Below are positions 8,540 to 16,596 of a stretch of DNA of 64,000 bases, one piece after another. The stretch lies in the NCBI GenBank assembly GCA_965243485.1, contig CBDEVP010000001.1, positions 2,976,001-3,040,000 of the forward strand, given 5' to 3'. The notes below the pieces were generated by a model that was given only the letters and a program-made list of their open reading frames with translations, was not told where the DNA came from and ran no database searches. The translations under genes were made by a program, and so were the position numbers. This DNA comes from UBA7330 sp965243485 (GTDB lineage: Bacteria; Bacteroidota; Bacteroidia; Cytophagales; Cyclobacteriaceae). Position 1 is the stretch's first letter. The number at the start of each line of letters is the position of its first letter.

Positions 8540-9430
8540 CTAACAGGGGTCGCAATCCTCTTTCACTGTTTCAAACTCGATCGTTGCATGATCGATGTGG
8601 TGATTCTTCAGCAGCTTTTTGGCCCTTGACTTGACATCGGCGAGATCTTCGATGCTCTTGTGTTCGTCTACAATGGCATGGATAGAAAGTATATGATACC
8701 GGCCATCCATCGACCAGATATGGCAATCGTGTGTTTGCCGGATCTCAGGGATAGATCGCAGCGCCTGGTGGATCGCATCGGGATCAATTTCTTCCGGGGT
8801 ACCCTGTAAAATGATCTTGATCGCTTTTTTCAGGTTTTTAAATACATTGTAAAGGATGAAGATCGAAATACCGATCGACAGGATAGGATCTAACTGAGGT
8901 AAATCGGTGAATTGCATCACGATGGCAGCGATCAGCGTGGCCGTCCATCCAAGGATGTCCTCCAGCAAATGCAGATAAACCACTTTTTCATTGAGAGAAT
9001 GCCCCCCGCTCAACCTGTAAGCTGCTACCACATTGACGATGATCCCGACGATGGCCAGGTAGATCATACCTTCGGCATTGGGCTGCACGGGGTCAAAGAG
9101 CCGGGGGATGGCTTCAGTCAGGATGAAAACGGATCCAACCACCAGGACAATGGCATTAATGATCGATCCCAGGACTGAAAATCTCCCGAAACCATAAGAA
9201 AACTTCTTGGTACGATCCCTTTTGGCAATTTTTTGGAAGTACCAGGCTGTACCCAGACTTAAGCTGTCACCCAGGTCATGAATGGCGTCCGAATAAATAG
9301 CCACACTGTTTGTCCACCAGCCACCGACAAATTCACCAATGGAAAAGAAAAAATTGAGAAAGAATGCGACTCCCAGGTTTTTACTGCTGTGGTCATGGTC
9401 ATGATCACTGCCTCCGGCGTGCATATGCAT
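8540..9430 (-). CDS. Cation diffusion facilitator (CDF) metal exporter
   Basis: Exports divalent metal (probably Zn, perhaps Cd or Co) in exchange for protons across the inner membrane. The 296-residue protein starts with a His/Asp-rich segment (HDHDH) and has six hydrophobic helices. Metal-site motifs are visible in helix 2 (SDAIHDLGDS) and helix 5 (HLLEDILGW), as in CzcD-type CDFs. The soluble C-terminal domain contains THDCHIWSMDG and ends with EDCDPC. It follows the E2 gene by 12 bases on the same strand and is probably co-transcribed. Confidence 0.9.
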   Translation of the reverse strand: MHMHAGGSDHDHDHSSKNLGVAFFLNFFFSIGEFVGGWWTNSVAIYSDAIHDLGDSLSLGTAWYFQKIAKRDRTKKFSYGFGRFSVLGSIINAIVLVVGSVFILTEAIPRLFDPVQPNAEGMIYLAIVGIIVNVVAAYRLSGGHSLNEKVVYLHLLEDILGWTATLIAAIVMQFTDLPQLDPILSIGISIFILYNVFKNLKKAIKIILQGTPEEIDPDAIHQALRSIPEIRQTHDCHIWSMDGRYHILSIHAIVDEHKSIEDLADVKSRAKKLLKNHHIDHATIEFETVKEDCDPC

Positions 9431-9442
9431 CGTTAATCTTTT

Positions 9443-10717
9443 TTAGTCAGTTCTCCCCAGGTCAAAGCGCTCAAGGTAATCCGCTACCCTCCGGACAAAC
9501 ATGCCTCCAAGGGCTCCGTCTACCACCCGGTGGTCGTAGCTGTGAGAAAGAAACATTTTGTGGCGGATCCCGATAAAGTCACCCTTGTCTGTTTCTATCA
9601 CTGCCGGTTTCTTTTCAATGGTGCCGAGCGCCAGGATCCCAACCTGCGGTTGTACGATGATTGGTGTACCCATCACATTACCAAATGACCCTACATTGGA
9701 AACGGTATACGTTCCTCCTTGCAGATCGTCTGCCTTCAGCTTGTTTTCGCGGGCTCTCCTGGCCAGGTCATTGACCTTCTGGGTCAACTGAAGGAGATTC
9801 ATTTTGTCAGCATTGTGAATGACAGGTACGATCAAATTCCCGGACTGAAGAGCCACCGCCATCCCGATGTTGATGGCTTTTTTCCTGATGATGTTGTCTC
9901 CATCCAGCTGGATGTTGATCATAGGATAGTCCTGGATAGCTTTGACGACAGCCTCGATCATGATGGGGGTGAAAGTGAGAGTAGTGGCATGTTTCTCCAT
10001 GAACACCTTCTTCATCTTTCCCCGCCACGTGACCATGTTTGTGACATCTGCTTCCACAAAGGAAGTCACATGAGGAGAAATCCTTTTTGAATCCAGCATA
10101 CGTTCGGCGATCATTTTCCGCATTCGGTCCATTTTGATGATCTCGTCTTCACCACTCGTCACGACAGTAGCTGGCGATGGTAGAGGGCTTTCTTTTATCT
10201 CCGGTGCCGGAGAATTCTTTTTTTCCAGATAGGCCAGGATATCATTTTTGGTGACTCGGTTATCCTTCCCCGTTCCCGGGATCGATTCCAGTTCATCCAG
10301 GCCAATTTTTTCCTGTTTGGCAATGTTCCGGACCAGGGGAGAGTAAAACCGGTCGCTGTGGGGGATGGGACCTGTAATTTGTTCGTTTACTTCACGGACC
10401 TGATCAAGAAGTTGATCCGCTACCTCTTCTACTTCTGCAGGTTCCTCTGACTTTTGAGGCTTTTCCACGCCATTGCTGGCTACCTCAATGAGTGCAATGG
10501 GCTTACCCACTTCAACTACCTGGCCTTCCCGGGCCAGTAATTCCTTTACAATGCCGCTGTGAGAGGAGGGAATCTCCGTGTCGACTTTATCCGTAGCTAC
10601 CTCCAGCAGGGATTCATCCTCATCGATGTGATCCCCCGCTTTTTTCAGCCAGGCAAGAACGGTACCTTCCATCACACTCTCACCCATCTTTGGCATCACC
10701 ATTTCTACGACAGCCAT
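9443..10717 (-). CDS. 2-oxoacid dehydrogenase complex E2 (dihydrolipoyllysine acyltransferase)
   Basis: Transfers an acyl group from lipoamide to CoA in a pyruvate, branched-chain or 2-oxoglutarate dehydrogenase complex. Residues 1-78 form one lipoyl domain with the lipoylation site ATDKVDTEI. A linker is followed by a peripheral-subunit-binding domain (SPLVRNIAKQEKIGLDEL, about 127-165). The catalytic core occupies about 200-424 with the active site SHSYDHRVVDGALGG. A single lipoyl domain and 424 residues fit the branched-chain type E2 of Bacteroidetes, but substrate cannot be fixed from sequence. No E1 or E3 gene is adjacent. Confidence 0.9.
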   Translation of the reverse strand: MAVVEMVMPKMGESVMEGTVLAWLKKAGDHIDEDESLLEVATDKVDTEIPSSHSGIVKELLAREGQVVEVGKPIALIEVASNGVEKPQKSEEPAEVEEVADQLLDQVREVNEQITGPIPHSDRFYSPLVRNIAKQEKIGLDELESIPGTGKDNRVTKNDILAYLEKKNSPAPEIKESPLPSPATVVTSGEDEIIKMDRMRKMIAERMLDSKRISPHVTSFVEADVTNMVTWRGKMKKVFMEKHATTLTFTPIMIEAVVKAIQDYPMINIQLDGDNIIRKKAINIGMAVALQSGNLIVPVIHNADKMNLLQLTQKVNDLARRARENKLKADDLQGGTYTVSNVGSFGNVMGTPIIVQPQVGILALGTIEKKPAVIETDKGDFIGIRHKMFLSHSYDHRVVDGALGGMFVRRVADYLERFDLGRTD

Positions 10718-10751
10718 ATATTATTTTGTTATTATCCTCTTTTTATCGTTA

Positions 10752-10759
10752 CAAAGGTA
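10752..10759 (-). promoter_or_regulatory. Possible -7 promoter box for the E2 gene
   Basis: On the minus strand the bases read TACCTTTG, a perfect TANNTTTG box 35 bases upstream of the E2 start and within the 61-base gap behind the cinA stop. No good TTTG -33 box is visible. Confidence 0.35.
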
Positions 10760-10778
10760 AATAGTTCTGTCATTTAGA

Positions 10779-12020
10779 CTAAAAGTTATTTCTCAATAGG
10801 TCCAGCGCCTTTCTTGCACCGAATTCAATATTCAGCAGCCTGTCTTTTGAAAAATTAAATTTTTCGGCAAATGTCTTATCCCTGTCCGAATATCCAAACC
10901 AGATCAGCCCAACTGGTTTTTCTTCCGTTCCACCCCCCGGACCTGCCACTCCACTAATCGACAAACCGATGTCACTCCCGAATTTTTCTCTGACATTTCT
11001 GGCCATTTGCAAAACTACCTCTTCACTGACGGCACCATGCTTCTCCAGCGTATGGGGATCTACATTCAATGCGTTGATCTTTATTTCGTTGGCATAAGCG
11101 ATTACCGCTCCTTTAAAATACGCAGAACTTCCCGGAATTGATGTGATCAGGTGAGATAAATATCCGCCGGTACAGCTCTCGGCACAAGCCAGGGTCTTTC
11201 CCGCCTCAAGTAATTTTTTACCAATAAAGTGCTCGATGTTTCCTTCATCGTAACCAAAGATGTATTTTGAGATCAGAGGTTCCAGCTTCTTTATCTGCCG
11301 GTCAATTTCTTTCTCCATGGCTTCCTTATCATGCCCGGATGAGGTAAGTCTTAATTTCACCGTGTTTTTCGTCGGGAGGTAGGCTAATTTGATATGTTTT
11401 GGTAAGGCTTCTTCCCACTCCCTGATCTTTTCAGCCAGCATGGATTCGGGTATGCCAATGGTCAGAACCATGCGGTGCACCACATGATAATTTACCAGCT
11501 CTTTTTTAAGCCTTGGCAGAATGAAATCCTGCATCATCCGTTTCATCTCATAGGGCACGCCTGGCATTGAAACGAAGATCTTTCCTCTCTCATTGAACCA
11601 CATGCCAGGTGCTGTGCCAAGATGATTGGTGATCTTTTCACAATTGGCTGGCAATTCAGCCTGCATGCGGTTAAGCTCGGTGATCTTACGGTTGGCTTTG
11701 GTAAAGAGTCTCTCGATGTCATCCAAGGCTTCCTGGTTCAGTTGCAGGCCGACGTTAAAGTATTTGCAAAGCAAAGGTTTGGTCAGGTCGTCTTTTGTAG
11801 GCCCCAGCCCTCCGGTGATCAGTATCACATCGGCCCGGGCTTCCGCTTCCTTAAAAGCAGTCAGAATTTCATTTTCCATGTCCGGTATGGTGGTCCTTCT
11901 AATCACCCGGATGCCGATCTGATCCAGTTCACTGCTCATCCAGTGAGAATTGGTATCCAGGGTCTGTCCATAGAGGATCTCATCACCAATGGTAATGATT
12001 TCTGCAAACGTCTGCTTCAT
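10779..12020 (-). CDS. cinA: CinA family protein (nicotinamide-nucleotide amidohydrolase type)
   Basis: The 413 residues match full-length CinA. The N-terminal MoCF/COG1058 domain (about 1-170) starts AEIITIGDEILYGQTLDTNS and contains ITGGLGPTKDDLT. The C-terminal domain (about 255-413) has the amidohydrolase motif LACAESCTGGYLSHLIT and GVAGPGGGTEEKPVG. Such proteins deamidate NMN to nicotinate mononucleotide and hydrolyse ADP-ribose, recycling pyridine nucleotides. The older name competence/damage-inducible protein comes from Streptococcus. It lies upstream of the E2 gene on the same strand. Confidence 0.93.
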   Translation of the reverse strand: MKQTFAEIITIGDEILYGQTLDTNSHWMSSELDQIGIRVIRRTTIPDMENEILTAFKEAEARADVILITGGLGPTKDDLTKPLLCKYFNVGLQLNQEALDDIERLFTKANRKITELNRMQAELPANCEKITNHLGTAPGMWFNERGKIFVSMPGVPYEMKRMMQDFILPRLKKELVNYHVVHRMVLTIGIPESMLAEKIREWEEALPKHIKLAYLPTKNTVKLRLTSSGHDKEAMEKEIDRQIKKLEPLISKYIFGYDEGNIEHFIGKKLLEAGKTLACAESCTGGYLSHLITSIPGSSAYFKGAVIAYANEIKINALNVDPHTLEKHGAVSEEVVLQMARNVREKFGSDIGLSISGVAGPGGGTEEKPVGLIWFGYSDRDKTFAEKFNFSKDRLLNIEFGARKALDLLRNNF

Positions 12021-12077
12021 GATCTGGTTTTGGTCTTAAAATTATGTTTATTCTTTATACATTTAGCACTTAATGCT

Positions 12078-12797
12078 ATGGTTAAGATGAACTCAACTTA
12101 TAAACTTTTCTTTTTGGCGGTCTTCCTGATGGGTTGTACCGCTCAACAAATACAACAAACACTAGACAGCTATTTAGGTTCGGACGAACTGACAACAGAG
12201 CAGGTAGCCAGCGGTCTGAAGGAAGCTCTGATCAAAGGCATCACCGAAGGCTCAGCCAACGCCTCCAAAATCAATGGTTATCTGGGTAATCCACAGATCA
12301 GGATCCCGTTTCCGCCTGATGTGCAGCGGGTGGAGGACAAGCTCAGGTCTATTGGTTTGGATAGGCAGGTGGACCAGTTCATCGAAACCTTGAATCGGGG
12401 AGCCGAGGAAGCAGCCAAAGAGGCCAAACCGATCTTTGTGACTGCCATCCGTTCGATGACGATTCAGGACGCCTGGAATATCCTGAAAGGAGAAGATGAT
12501 GCGGCCACCCAATATCTTGTTCGTACAACCTCAGATCAACTGAGTGTGAAGTTCAGGCCTGTGATAGGTAATGCCCTTGATCAGACCAACGCAACAAAAT
12601 ATTACGGAGACATTATCAATACCTACAATAAGATCCCTTTTGTGGATAAGGCTGATCCTGATCTTGAGAATTATGCCACCCAAAAGGCACTTGACGGGTT
12701 ATTCTTTTTGATCGCCAAAGAGGAACAAAAAATCAGGGAAGATCCTTTGGCCAGGACCACAGATCTGTTGAAAAGGGTTTTTAAAGAGCAGGATTAA
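12078..12797 (+). CDS. DUF4197-type lipoprotein
   Basis: The 239-residue product starts MVKMNSTYKLFFLAVFLMGC, a signal peptide with lipobox LMGC, so it should be anchored to a membrane outside the cytoplasm. ATG codons at 12078 and 12087 are both possible. The mature part (LDSYLGSDELTTEQVASGLKE and, later, KADPDLENYATQKALDGLF) matches the all-helical DUF4197 family found in Bacteroidetes and Proteobacteria; its role is unknown. The frame is open further upstream into cinA on the other strand, but that extension would have no signal peptide. Confidence 0.85.
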   Translation: MVKMNSTYKLFFLAVFLMGCTAQQIQQTLDSYLGSDELTTEQVASGLKEALIKGITEGSANASKINGYLGNPQIRIPFPPDVQRVEDKLRSIGLDRQVDQFIETLNRGAEEAAKEAKPIFVTAIRSMTIQDAWNILKGEDDAATQYLVRTTSDQLSVKFRPVIGNALDQTNATKYYGDIINTYNKIPFVDKADPDLENYATQKALDGLFFLIAKEEQKIREDPLARTTDLLKRVFKEQD

Positions 12798-12810
12798 TTT
12801 GCTGTAGCAC

Positions 12811-13845
12811 TTAAAATTCCATGGGTACCCCTTCGTCAGGTACAAGGAATTTATTCGTCTCGATCTTTGAGCTACTGATCACCTTCAAAAGATCTGCTTC
12901 TGCCCGGCCCATGCCATCATCTGCGAGCGGGAAGGTGCCGAAATGCATGGCAATACTTTGCTTTGATTTCACATCCTCGTGTATTTTAACTGATTCTTCG
13001 GGAGCAACATGGATGGGTGACATGAACCATCTGGGAAGGTAGGCACCAATAGGTATCAATGAAATGTCCATGGGTCCCATCTTTTCTCCGATCTCCCTGA
13101 AATGTTTGCCATAGCCACTATCCCCGGCGAAGTATAGCTTTTTAGTACCCATCTCTATTAGATAACCACACCAAAGGGATTTGTCCCGGTCAAACAGTCC
13201 TCTTCCGCTAAAATGCTGGGTAGGTAATGCCGTAATCTTAACTTGATCGCCAAGTCTTTCCCACCAGTTCATTTCAGCTGTGTGTTCAATCCCATTTTTT
13301 TTCAAATAAGCGGATACACCCAGAGGTACAATGAATTTCGGTTTGAATTTGTCCCCTAAAGTTCTGACTGTGGTAATATCCAGATGATCGTAATGATTAT
13401 GACTCAGCAAGACCATATCAATTTTAGGTAGATCATCAAAATGAATGCCCGGTGGCCGCATTCTTTGTGGTCCCGCGAAGCTGAAGGGGCTGCACCGATC
13501 ACTCCAGACGGGGTCTGTCAGGATGTTTATGTCCTTCCATTGTATCAGGAAAGTGCTGTGATTTACAAATGTGACTTTGATCTTACCAGGTGAAGGTGGG
13601 GTAGGCTTCTCACCGACGAAAGTTTCATAGTTCTTGGTCCATGGGCCCTGGTCTCTGCCAATCACCCACTTGAGTACATCCGGAAAACCTTTTGCTTTTG
13701 CTCCCCCGGGGTTGAGAAACTGCTGACCATCGAAATTATCTGACTTCGGACCCTGATGAGGCTTGGTGCTGAGCATATACCCAAGGATCATGGTAAATAC
13801 CAGGAATATGAGCAGGGGTAGCGAGATGAAGAACGTTACAAGCAT
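12811..13845 (-). CDS. Membrane-anchored metallo-beta-lactamase-fold hydrolase (NAPE-PLD/UlaG-like)
   Basis: The 344-residue protein has an N-terminal hydrophobic anchor (about residues 3-25) and an MBL-fold domain. Metal ligands are visible in LLSHNHYDHLD (H-x-H-x-D-H), LPTQHFSGRG, and LYFAGDSGYGKHF. The order and the GPQRMRPPG segment resemble NAPE-hydrolysing phospholipase D-like and UlaG-like lactonases, which act on phosphodiester or lactone bonds; the true substrate is unknown. It is the last gene of the minus-strand fmt-folA-membrane-SDR run, 26 bases after the SDR gene. Confidence 0.85.
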   Translation of the reverse strand: MLVTFFISLPLLIFLVFTMILGYMLSTKPHQGPKSDNFDGQQFLNPGGAKAKGFPDVLKWVIGRDQGPWTKNYETFVGEKPTPPSPGKIKVTFVNHSTFLIQWKDINILTDPVWSDRCSPFSFAGPQRMRPPGIHFDDLPKIDMVLLSHNHYDHLDITTVRTLGDKFKPKFIVPLGVSAYLKKNGIEHTAEMNWWERLGDQVKITALPTQHFSGRGLFDRDKSLWCGYLIEMGTKKLYFAGDSGYGKHFREIGEKMGPMDISLIPIGAYLPRWFMSPIHVAPEESVKIHEDVKSKQSIAMHFGTFPLADDGMGRAEADLLKVISSSKIETNKFLVPDEGVPMEF

Positions 13846-13871
13846 TTGATGGGTTGTTGATGATTGTATCC

Positions 13872-14669
13872 TTAGGTCACTTTGGCATCCCTGATGATCC
13901 TGGAAAAAAGTGCAGGGAAAAATCTTTTGATATAGATGCCCAGTAATTCTCTTGTGCCAGCAATATACACCTCTTCCTTATTCCTTTTAATGGCTCTGAT
14001 GGTTCGCTTTGCGCAGCTTTCGGCACTGATCCCTTTGGCCTGGGCTTCATCCATTTTGTTTTGGTTGGATCCGTCACCCATCAGCGCATTGATGGAAATA
14101 TTTGTTTTGATGTAACCGGGGCAGACGATGGTTACCTGTATATTGTCTTTGTGGTGTTCAGCCCTCAGGGAATCATAGAATCCATGCAGTGCGTGTTTAC
14201 TGGCAGCATATCCTGTACGCAGCGGTGAACCAATGATCCCTGTTGCCGAACTGATAATGACCTGGTGACCAGTCTTCCTTTGGACCATCTCCGGGAGCAG
14301 GGCTTTGCTGAGTGCGACGGATCCAAAGTAATTCACTTCCATGATCTTCCGGTCCACGTCCATGCTGGTATTGATCGCCCGGTCACGCTGTGAAATGCCT
14401 CCTGAATTGATCAGGATATCGATATGACCAAAAAAAGAGGATGCCTCTTTTGCCTTTGCAGTGAGGGAGGCGGAATCAGCAAGGTCCAGTGGCAATACCC
14501 TGACTTTAGAGGGATCAGCACACGCCTTTTTTACCCTTTCCAGCTCCTCGGCCCGGCGAGCGGAAATGATCAATTTTGCCCCTTCTCCTGATAATTCATA
14601 GGCGATAGCCTCTCCTATACCGGAAGAAGCTCCTGTGACCCAGATCACCTGGTCTTTGATTTTAGTCAT
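13872..14669 (-). CDS. Short-chain dehydrogenase/reductase (SDR)
   Basis: A classical 265-residue SDR. The NAD(P)-binding motif VTGASSGIGEAIAYE lies at about residues 11-25, NSGG at about 87-90, and the catalytic Ser/Tyr/Lys in ISSATGIIGSPLRTGYAASKHA. The arginine-containing segment ISARRAEEL after the second strand favours NADP(H). It resembles DHRS7B-like reductases of lipid or steroid type, though substrate is not deducible. Its ATG overlaps the stop of the upstream membrane-protein gene by 4 bases (ATGA), indicating translational coupling. Confidence 0.88.
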   Translation of the reverse strand: MTKIKDQVIWVTGASSGIGEAIAYELSGEGAKLIISARRAEELERVKKACADPSKVRVLPLDLADSASLTAKAKEASSFFGHIDILINSGGISQRDRAINTSMDVDRKIMEVNYFGSVALSKALLPEMVQRKTGHQVIISSATGIIGSPLRTGYAASKHALHGFYDSLRAEHHKDNIQVTIVCPGYIKTNISINALMGDGSNQNKMDEAQAKGISAESCAKRTIRAIKRNKEEVYIAGTRELLGIYIKRFFPALFSRIIRDAKVT

Positions 14670-15058
14670 GCAGCCTTATTCTTCTTTTGTTCCTCCAAAA
14701 ATACCCAGATGGTGTAGATCCCAAGCGCTGTCCCAAAAGGAATGTTTAACAATCCCAGACAACCGGAAACCATTAGCAACGGCAGTCCCCAGGATTTGTT
14801 GTACAGAGTGGCTATACCACCAATGATTGAGGGTACGGGTCCCAGTAGCATAATAAAAATAAAGATCCATCGGACGAGCTCAAGTGCAGCCCCGGCAATG
14901 GCAAAACCCATTTCCTGACCTTCCTGAACGGCTTCTTCCATAATGAACGGGAAAATACTTCGAACGAAAGCGCTGATGATCAGGAAAACCAACAGGGTGA
15001 GCGTTCCATAAACAATGTGCAGGATACTGAGGAGTCTTTTATGTGCTTCCATGGTCAT
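14666..15058 (-). CDS. Small integral membrane protein, function unknown
   Basis: The 130-residue product has three to four hydrophobic helices (about 15-38, 48-78, 87-120) and a basic C-terminal end (EEQKKNKAA). It overlaps folA upstream and the SDR gene downstream by 4 bases each, so it is firmly embedded in the operon. No motif suggests a function. Confidence 0.75.
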   Translation of the reverse strand: MTMEAHKRLLSILHIVYGTLTLLVFLIISAFVRSIFPFIMEEAVQEGQEMGFAIAGAALELVRWIFIFIMLLGPVPSIIGGIATLYNKSWGLPLLMVSGCLGLLNIPFGTALGIYTIWVFLEEQKKNKAA

Positions 15059-15555
15059 TTTTTCTCATAAATTACAAAATCGAACGCAAATTTGTGCTTT
15101 CCATCAGCCGGATGGTGCTTTCTGGAGGTCTCCTTCCACTCTTTTCTTGAAAATTCAGGGAAAGTCACCTGCCCTTCGAAAGATCCATTGATCTCGGTGA
15201 GATAGATCCTGTCGCAGATGGGTAATCCCATGCGGTATATTTCGCCCCCTCCGATAATGAACGCCTCATTTTCCCCGGCTTTTCTGGCAAGGTCAAGTGC
15301 TTCTTCCAGCGAAGTGACCGTTTTTGCTCCGGTGCCCTGATAATTTTTGTTTCTGGTGACAATAATATTCGGCCTGTTGGGAAGCGGCTGAAATTGCTGC
15401 TGCAGGGATTCCCAGTTTTTGCGGCCCATGATCACATGATGCCCGCTGGTGGTCTCTTTGAAGTATTTGAAATCATCTGGGAGGTGCCAGGGAATGTCAT
15501 TGTCTTTTCCAATCACCCTGTTTTCACCCATTGCTGCAATCATGGAAATAATCAT
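15055..15555 (-). CDS. folA: Dihydrofolate reductase
   Basis: Reduces dihydrofolate to tetrahydrofolate with NADPH. The 166-residue protein shows the family start ISMIAAMGENRVIGKDNDIPWHLP, including the active-site acid in PDDFKYFK, then VIMGRKNWESL, and the NADPH-binding FIIGGGEIYRMGL near residues 99-111. It starts 4 bases after the fmt stop; pairing with fmt is functional since both use folate C1 carriers. Confidence 0.97.
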   Translation of the reverse strand: MIISMIAAMGENRVIGKDNDIPWHLPDDFKYFKETTSGHHVIMGRKNWESLQQQFQPLPNRPNIIVTRNKNYQGTGAKTVTSLEEALDLARKAGENEAFIIGGGEIYRMGLPICDRIYLTEINGSFEGQVTFPEFSRKEWKETSRKHHPADGKHKFAFDFVIYEKK

Positions 15556-15559
15556 GGCC

Positions 15560-16501
15560 TCAATTTAAAGTAGTTTCAGATAAATTGTAACCGCGCAGGA
15601 ATTCATCCGCTTTCATTCTTTTTTTTCCTTCCAGCTGTAGTTCGGTGATGTAGAGCAGTTTGTCCCCGGTATGAACACCGATCCTGGTGTTGTTTTCTGA
15701 TTCAATTTTACCTGGCGATCCGGCTTTACGATCAGAGATCTGCACAGAAAGGACCTTAAGTGTCTTCCCATCGAGGGTGGTCCAGGCTGCCGGATAGGGA
15801 TTCAATCCACGGACAAAGTTGCGGATCTTCTCTGCCGGCTGATCCCAGCGGATCCGGCAGTCTTCACGGAATATTTTGGGAGCGGACCTGTGGTCACCGG
15901 ATTCCTGCTGGGGCGTCAATGCATAATCTCCGGATTCAATGGCCTGAGCAGTTTTTACAACAAGATCAGCCCCTTTGTTCATCAGTCTTTCGTAAAGTGT
16001 ACCCGCCGTATCCGTTTCATGGATAGGTTCTTTTTCCTGGAAAAGGATGTTTCCAGTATCTATTTCATGTTTCAGCATAAAGGTAGTGACCCCGGTTTCC
16101 TTTTCACCATTGATGATCGCCCAGTTGATGGGCGCTGCTCCGCGATAGGCTGGCAGGAGGCTTGCATGCAGGTTAAAGGAACCGATTTTTGGCATGGACC
16201 AGACCACTTCAGGCAGCATGCGAAAGGCTACGATGATCTGAAGGTGGGCCTCATAACTTTTTAACTCAGCAATAAATCTTTCATCCTTTAAATTGGTAGG
16301 CTGCAAAACCGGTAGCTGCACAGACTGGGCATAATCTTTCACGGGGGAACTTCCCAGTTTTTTTCCTCTGCCCTGCGGTTTATCAGGAGCGGTGACCACC
16401 GCTACCACATTGAACTGATTTTCCACAAGCTTTCTGAGTGAAGGCACCGCAAATTCCGGTGTGCCCATGAAGATGATTTTTATTTTCTGTACTGTATCCA
16501 T
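15560..16501 (-). CDS. fmt: Methionyl-tRNA formyltransferase
   Basis: Formylates initiator Met-tRNA using 10-formyltetrahydrofolate. The 313-residue protein has the N-terminal motif IIFMGTPEFAVPSL, the basic loop KPQGRGKKL, and the catalytic segment NLHASLLPAYRGAAPINWA with Asn, His and a following Asp in KHEIDTGNIL. The C-terminal OB-type domain (NPYPAAWT onward) binds tRNA. It is the first gene of the minus-strand operon and its start faces an AT-rich spacer shared with the divergent serine hydrolase. Confidence 0.96.
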   Translation of the reverse strand: MDTVQKIKIIFMGTPEFAVPSLRKLVENQFNVVAVVTAPDKPQGRGKKLGSSPVKDYAQSVQLPVLQPTNLKDERFIAELKSYEAHLQIIVAFRMLPEVVWSMPKIGSFNLHASLLPAYRGAAPINWAIINGEKETGVTTFMLKHEIDTGNILFQEKEPIHETDTAGTLYERLMNKGADLVVKTAQAIESGDYALTPQQESGDHRSAPKIFREDCRIRWDQPAEKIRNFVRGLNPYPAAWTTLDGKTLKVLSVQISDRKAGSPGKIESENNTRIGVHTGDKLLYITELQLEGKKRMKADEFLRGYNLSETTLN

Positions 16502-16596
16502 TCAGGCTCAAAACTATCGCATTCGATAATATTCATATATATAATAAAATTAAATATATATTTAAGGTAAATATTCAATCAATATAATTTAACAAA

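Noticed and set aside
11622..12077. Long 5' extension of the DUF4197 lipoprotein gene
   Set aside because: The extension lies opposite cinA and would bury the signal peptide and lipobox; the ATG at 12078 is the right start.
16502..16596. Possible origin-like AT-rich element
   Set aside because: The stretch is very A+T rich but only ~65 bases, without DnaA-box-like repeats; a divergent promoter explains it.
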